DNA from: an uncultured Clostridia bacterium
GTDB taxonomy: Bacteria > Bacillota > Clostridia > TANB77 > CAG-508
Direction of reading: 5' to 3'
Length of the DNA: 26,350 nucleotides
Assembly: GCA_947625075.1 (NCBI GenBank)
Contig: CANQMY010000004.1
Location: 1 to 26,350 of the forward strand
Shown in pieces: positions 23,963-26,350 of the stretch. The translations under genes were made by a program, and so were the position numbers. Below the pieces are notes generated by a model. The model did no database searches and was not told where the DNA came from. It saw only the letters and a list, made by a program, of their open reading frames with translations. Every line of letters starts with the position of its first letter. Position 1 is the first letter of the stretch.

Positions 23963-24643
23963 ATGAACGATATAAATATACTTGTAGTTGACGACGAATC
24001 AAGAATTAGAAAATTAGTAAAAGATTTCTTAAATAAAGAAGGCTATAAGATTTATGAGGCAGGAGATGGAGAAGAAGCACTTAAAGTTTATGAAGAGAAT
24101 AGAAAAAAAATAGGATTAATTTTATTAGATGTAATGATGCCAAAGCTAGATGGATGGTCTGTTTTAAGACAAATAAGACAATCATCATCTGTACCAGTGA
24201 TTATGCTTACAGCAAGGGGAGAAGAACAAGATGAATTATTTGGATTTGAATTAGGAGTAGATGAATATATAACTAAACCATTTAGTCCTAAACTATTAGT
24301 TGCAAGAATTAAAGCAATATTAAATAGAACACAATCAAATAAACAAGAAATAAAAGAACATGCAGGAATAAAAATAGATTCAGATGCAAGAACTGTAACA
24401 GTTGATAATAAGCTAATAGAGTTGAGTTTAAGAGAATATGAGCTTTTAAAATATTTATTAGATAACGAAAATGTTGCTTTATCAAGAGATAAAATATTAA
24501 ATAATGTATGGAATTATGATTATTATGGAGACTCTAGAACAATAGATAGTCATATAAAAAAAATAAGACATAAATTAGGTAAAAAAGGTAAATATATTAA
24601 AACCATGAGAGGTGTAGGATATAAGTTTGAGGTAAATGAATGA
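23963..24643 (+). CDS. OmpR/PhoB-family response regulator
   Basis: A 226-residue DNA-binding regulator. The receiver domain (about 4-118) has the acidic pair Asp10-Asp11, phospho-acceptor Asp56 (LLDVMMP), Thr83 (MLTARG) and Lys105 (ITKPF). The C-terminal winged helix (about 128-224) has LIELSLREYELLKYLLDN, SRDKILNNVWNYDYYGDSR, TIDSHIKKIRHKLG and a final RGVGYKFE. GAGAGGAG lies 6 bases before the ATG. Its stop overlaps the histidine kinase start (ATGA). The signal and target genes cannot be told from the sequence; MscS just upstream may be unrelated. Confidence 0.95.
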   Translation: MNDINILVVDDESRIRKLVKDFLNKEGYKIYEAGDGEEALKVYEENRKKIGLILLDVMMPKLDGWSVLRQIRQSSSVPVIMLTARGEEQDELFGFELGVDEYITKPFSPKLLVARIKAILNRTQSNKQEIKEHAGIKIDSDARTVTVDNKLIELSLREYELLKYLLDNENVALSRDKILNNVWNYDYYGDSRTIDSHIKKIRHKLGKKGKYIKTMRGVGYKFEVNE

Positions 24644-26106
24644 AATTAGAAGAAAAAGTTAAATCTATTAGATTTAGATTATTTGGAATAATAACTATAT
24701 CAACGATGCTTATTATATTAATATTAGTTATAATAAATAATATAGTCTTAGAAAATTTTTACATATACTCGAAAGCTGAAAAAGCAAAAAAAATAAGCAG
24801 TGATATAAATGAATTTTATAATGGTATATTTCAATATGATATTAGTTTTGAATTAAGACAAGTAGAAATAAAAAATGATATTGATATTTTAATTGAAAAT
24901 GTATTTGGCGAAACTATTTATTGTGCTAATAGAGAAATGGAAAACAGCGTATCGGAAATTAAAAAAAGCAAAACTGCAAGCATTATTTATTCTAGCGATA
25001 ATACGGTAATAAAGAAAAATGGTATTAATACTAACAGCTATTTAATGCTTATAGCAAACCAAGATAATGGATATATTACGTATATTAAAATACCAATACT
25101 ACCAATTAAAGAGTCAGTTAAAATTTCTGGGAAAACTTTAGTTATAATTGGTATTATAATGTCAGTAATTTCTGGGGTTGTAGCTTATATAATTTCTAAA
25201 AAATTTACAAAGAGAATAGTGAGACTAAATAATATAACGAAGAAGATGTCTAAATTAGACTTTAGTGAAAAATTTGAAGAATCAGATTTAAATGATGAGA
25301 TAGACAAATTAGGGCAAAATATAAATATTATGTCTGATAAATTAGAGTCAACAATTGGTCAATTAAGAAAAAATAATAATGAGTTAGAAAAAGATATTGA
25401 AGAAAAATCTAAGATAGATGAAATGAGAAAAGGATTTATATCTGATGTATCTCATGAATTAAAGACACCAATAGCATTAATTCAAGGTTATGCAGAAGGT
25501 TTATTAGAGAATGTAAATGATGATGAAGAATCTAGAAAATTTTACGCAGAAGTTATAATAGATGAATCAAATAAAATGGATAAAATGGTTAAAGAATTAC
25601 TTGAATTAATGAAACTAGAACAAGAAGAAAGAAAGTTCAATGATATTGAGTTCGATTTAACAGAATTAATTAAAGAAGAACTTAGAAGACAAACTAAAAT
25701 ACTAATTGAGAAGAAAATAACAGTAGATTTTGATGAAAGTAAAAAAATAAAAGTTTATGCAACACAAGAATATATAGAAAAAGTTGTAAATAACTATTTA
25801 ACAAATGCAATTAAACATTGTAAAACAAAAGAAAAAGAGAAAAAAATAGTTATTAGAACTGAAAAGAAAAATAATAAAATTAGATTATTTGTTTATAATA
25901 CAGGAGAAAAAATTGACGAAACAATAATAGATAAAATTTGGAATAGATTTTATAAAGAAGATACATCAAGAAATAGAGATGACGGTGGAACAGGAATAGG
26001 ATTAGCTATAGTTAAAGCAATAATGAATAACTATAAGAATGAATATGGTGTTAAGAATTATAAAAATGGAGTAGAATTTTATTGTGATATTAATTTAAAA
26101 AAATAA
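24640..26106 (+). CDS. Membrane sensor histidine kinase
   Basis: Partner of the upstream regulator; the 4-base overlap (ATGA) implies translational coupling. The 488 residues comprise TM1 (about 13-36), an extracytoplasmic sensor region of about 130 residues with no recognised domain, TM2 (165-187), HAMP (about 187-240), a HisKA dimer with phospho-acceptor His272 (DVSHELKTPIALIQGYAEGL) and a HATPase domain: N box with Asn389 (NNYLTNAIKH), G1 VYNTGEKID, F box IWNRFYKED and G2 GGTGIGLAIVKAIM (449-462). It ends 2 bases before the inverted repeat at 26109. Confidence 0.95.
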   Translation: MKLEEKVKSIRFRLFGIITISTMLIILILVIINNIVLENFYIYSKAEKAKKISSDINEFYNGIFQYDISFELRQVEIKNDIDILIENVFGETIYCANREMENSVSEIKKSKTASIIYSSDNTVIKKNGINTNSYLMLIANQDNGYITYIKIPILPIKESVKISGKTLVIIGIIMSVISGVVAYIISKKFTKRIVRLNNITKKMSKLDFSEKFEESDLNDEIDKLGQNINIMSDKLESTIGQLRKNNNELEKDIEEKSKIDEMRKGFISDVSHELKTPIALIQGYAEGLLENVNDDEESRKFYAEVIIDESNKMDKMVKELLELMKLEQEERKFNDIEFDLTELIKEELRRQTKILIEKKITVDFDESKKIKVYATQEYIEKVVNNYLTNAIKHCKTKEKEKKIVIRTEKKNNKIRLFVYNTGEKIDETIIDKIWNRFYKEDTSRNRDDGGTGIGLAIVKAIMNNYKNEYGVKNYKNGVEFYCDINLKK

Positions 26107-26108
26107 TA

Positions 26109-26300
26109 TTATTAAGGATAAAACTTAATAAAAAAAGAATAAATCTTGTATGTAGCTTATATTAAGCTTTTTATAAGATTTATTCTTTTATTTTTTTTTG
26201 CAAATTTACTATTTTTTATATATTTTATTATCTTGATTTTACTTAGTCGTTATGCTATATTTAAAATATATTATTTTTTATTAAGTTTTATCCTTAATAA
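26109..26300. repeat. 27-bp perfect inverted repeat enclosing 138 bases
   Basis: The 27 bases at 26109-26135 (containing TTAAGGATAAAACTTAAT) reappear exactly as their reverse complement at 26274-26300. The enclosed 138 bases hold a terminator hairpin and otherwise AT-rich sequence without ORFs. A non-autonomous transposon-like element (MITE) or a large nested RNA hairpin are the options. TTAAGG...CCTTAA flanked by TA on each side would fit a TA target site, but the symmetry makes this untestable here. Confidence 0.6.
26133..26199 (+). terminator. Terminator after the two-component operon
   Basis: AAAAGAATAAATCTT (26133-26147) pairs perfectly with 26175-26189, with an inner AGCTTA/TAAGCT hairpin, followed by A and nine T (26191-26199). 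The sequence from 26200 to the window end (150 bases) shows no gene. Confidence 0.85.
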
Positions 26301-26350
26301 AAGTAACATAATAAAGAAGAAATAATAGACTATAACATATAGACCAAATT

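Noticed and set aside
1..26350. CRISPR arrays, insertion sequences with transposase, prophage genes
   Set aside because: No regularly spaced direct repeats and no transposase, integrase or phage-type ORFs were seen on either strand.

Overview
The window is AT-rich (roughly a quarter G+C by eye), densely coded, and has strong AGGAGG-type ribosome binding sites and A/T-ending codons. With SepF, DivIVA, a sortase, a nicking-type MutL and no outer-membrane genes, this points to a low-GC Gram-positive, most likely an uncultured gut-type member of the Clostridia. Nearly everything is on the + strand. The exceptions are an alpha-amylase and two tiny Cys-rich ORFs. Most of the content is core housekeeping.

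Layout. 1-7.9 kb: a SanA/YdcF-like membrane protein, a small membrane ORF with an AUU start, YlmH, enolase, MtaB, a hemolysin III/PAQR protein, a short alanyl-tRNA synthetase and a sortase. 7.9-9.5 kb: a tRNA-His/tRNA-Gln pair with a clear promoter and terminator, then a divergent MetK. 9.5-9.9 kb (minus): two tandem Cys-rich mini-proteins. 10-16.2 kb: mutL, a four-helix membrane protein, miaA, an HlyD-like protein, sepF and divIVA. 16.3-18.2 kb: rsmD, a coiled-coil protein and trmB. 18.2-21.1 kb: comM, dprA and yraN (processing of incoming DNA). 21.1-22.6 kb (minus): a cytoplasmic GH13 amylase. 22.7-26.1 kb: an MscS channel and an OmpR-type two-component system, then a strong terminator nested inside a 27-bp inverted repeat.

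Main discovery. Three otherwise intact genes (mutL twice, miaA, comM) are broken by a +1 frame change, and all four breaks have the same form. The zero frame reaches a CGG codon; skipping its C gives GGN (glycine), three times a glycine at a conserved family position, and restores the full-length protein. Scanning every coding region by eye, I found no other in-frame CGG codon in the window, while CGT, CGA, AGA and AGG are used normally. The simplest biological reading is that CGG has no ordinary tRNA here and serves as a +1 recoding site (CGG-N read as glycine). The main competing explanation is a systematic sequence error. dprA, directly after comM, has no ATG/GTG/TTG start next to its Shine-Dalgarno and seems to begin at AUU or AUA. 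The small ORF at 746 shows the same feature.
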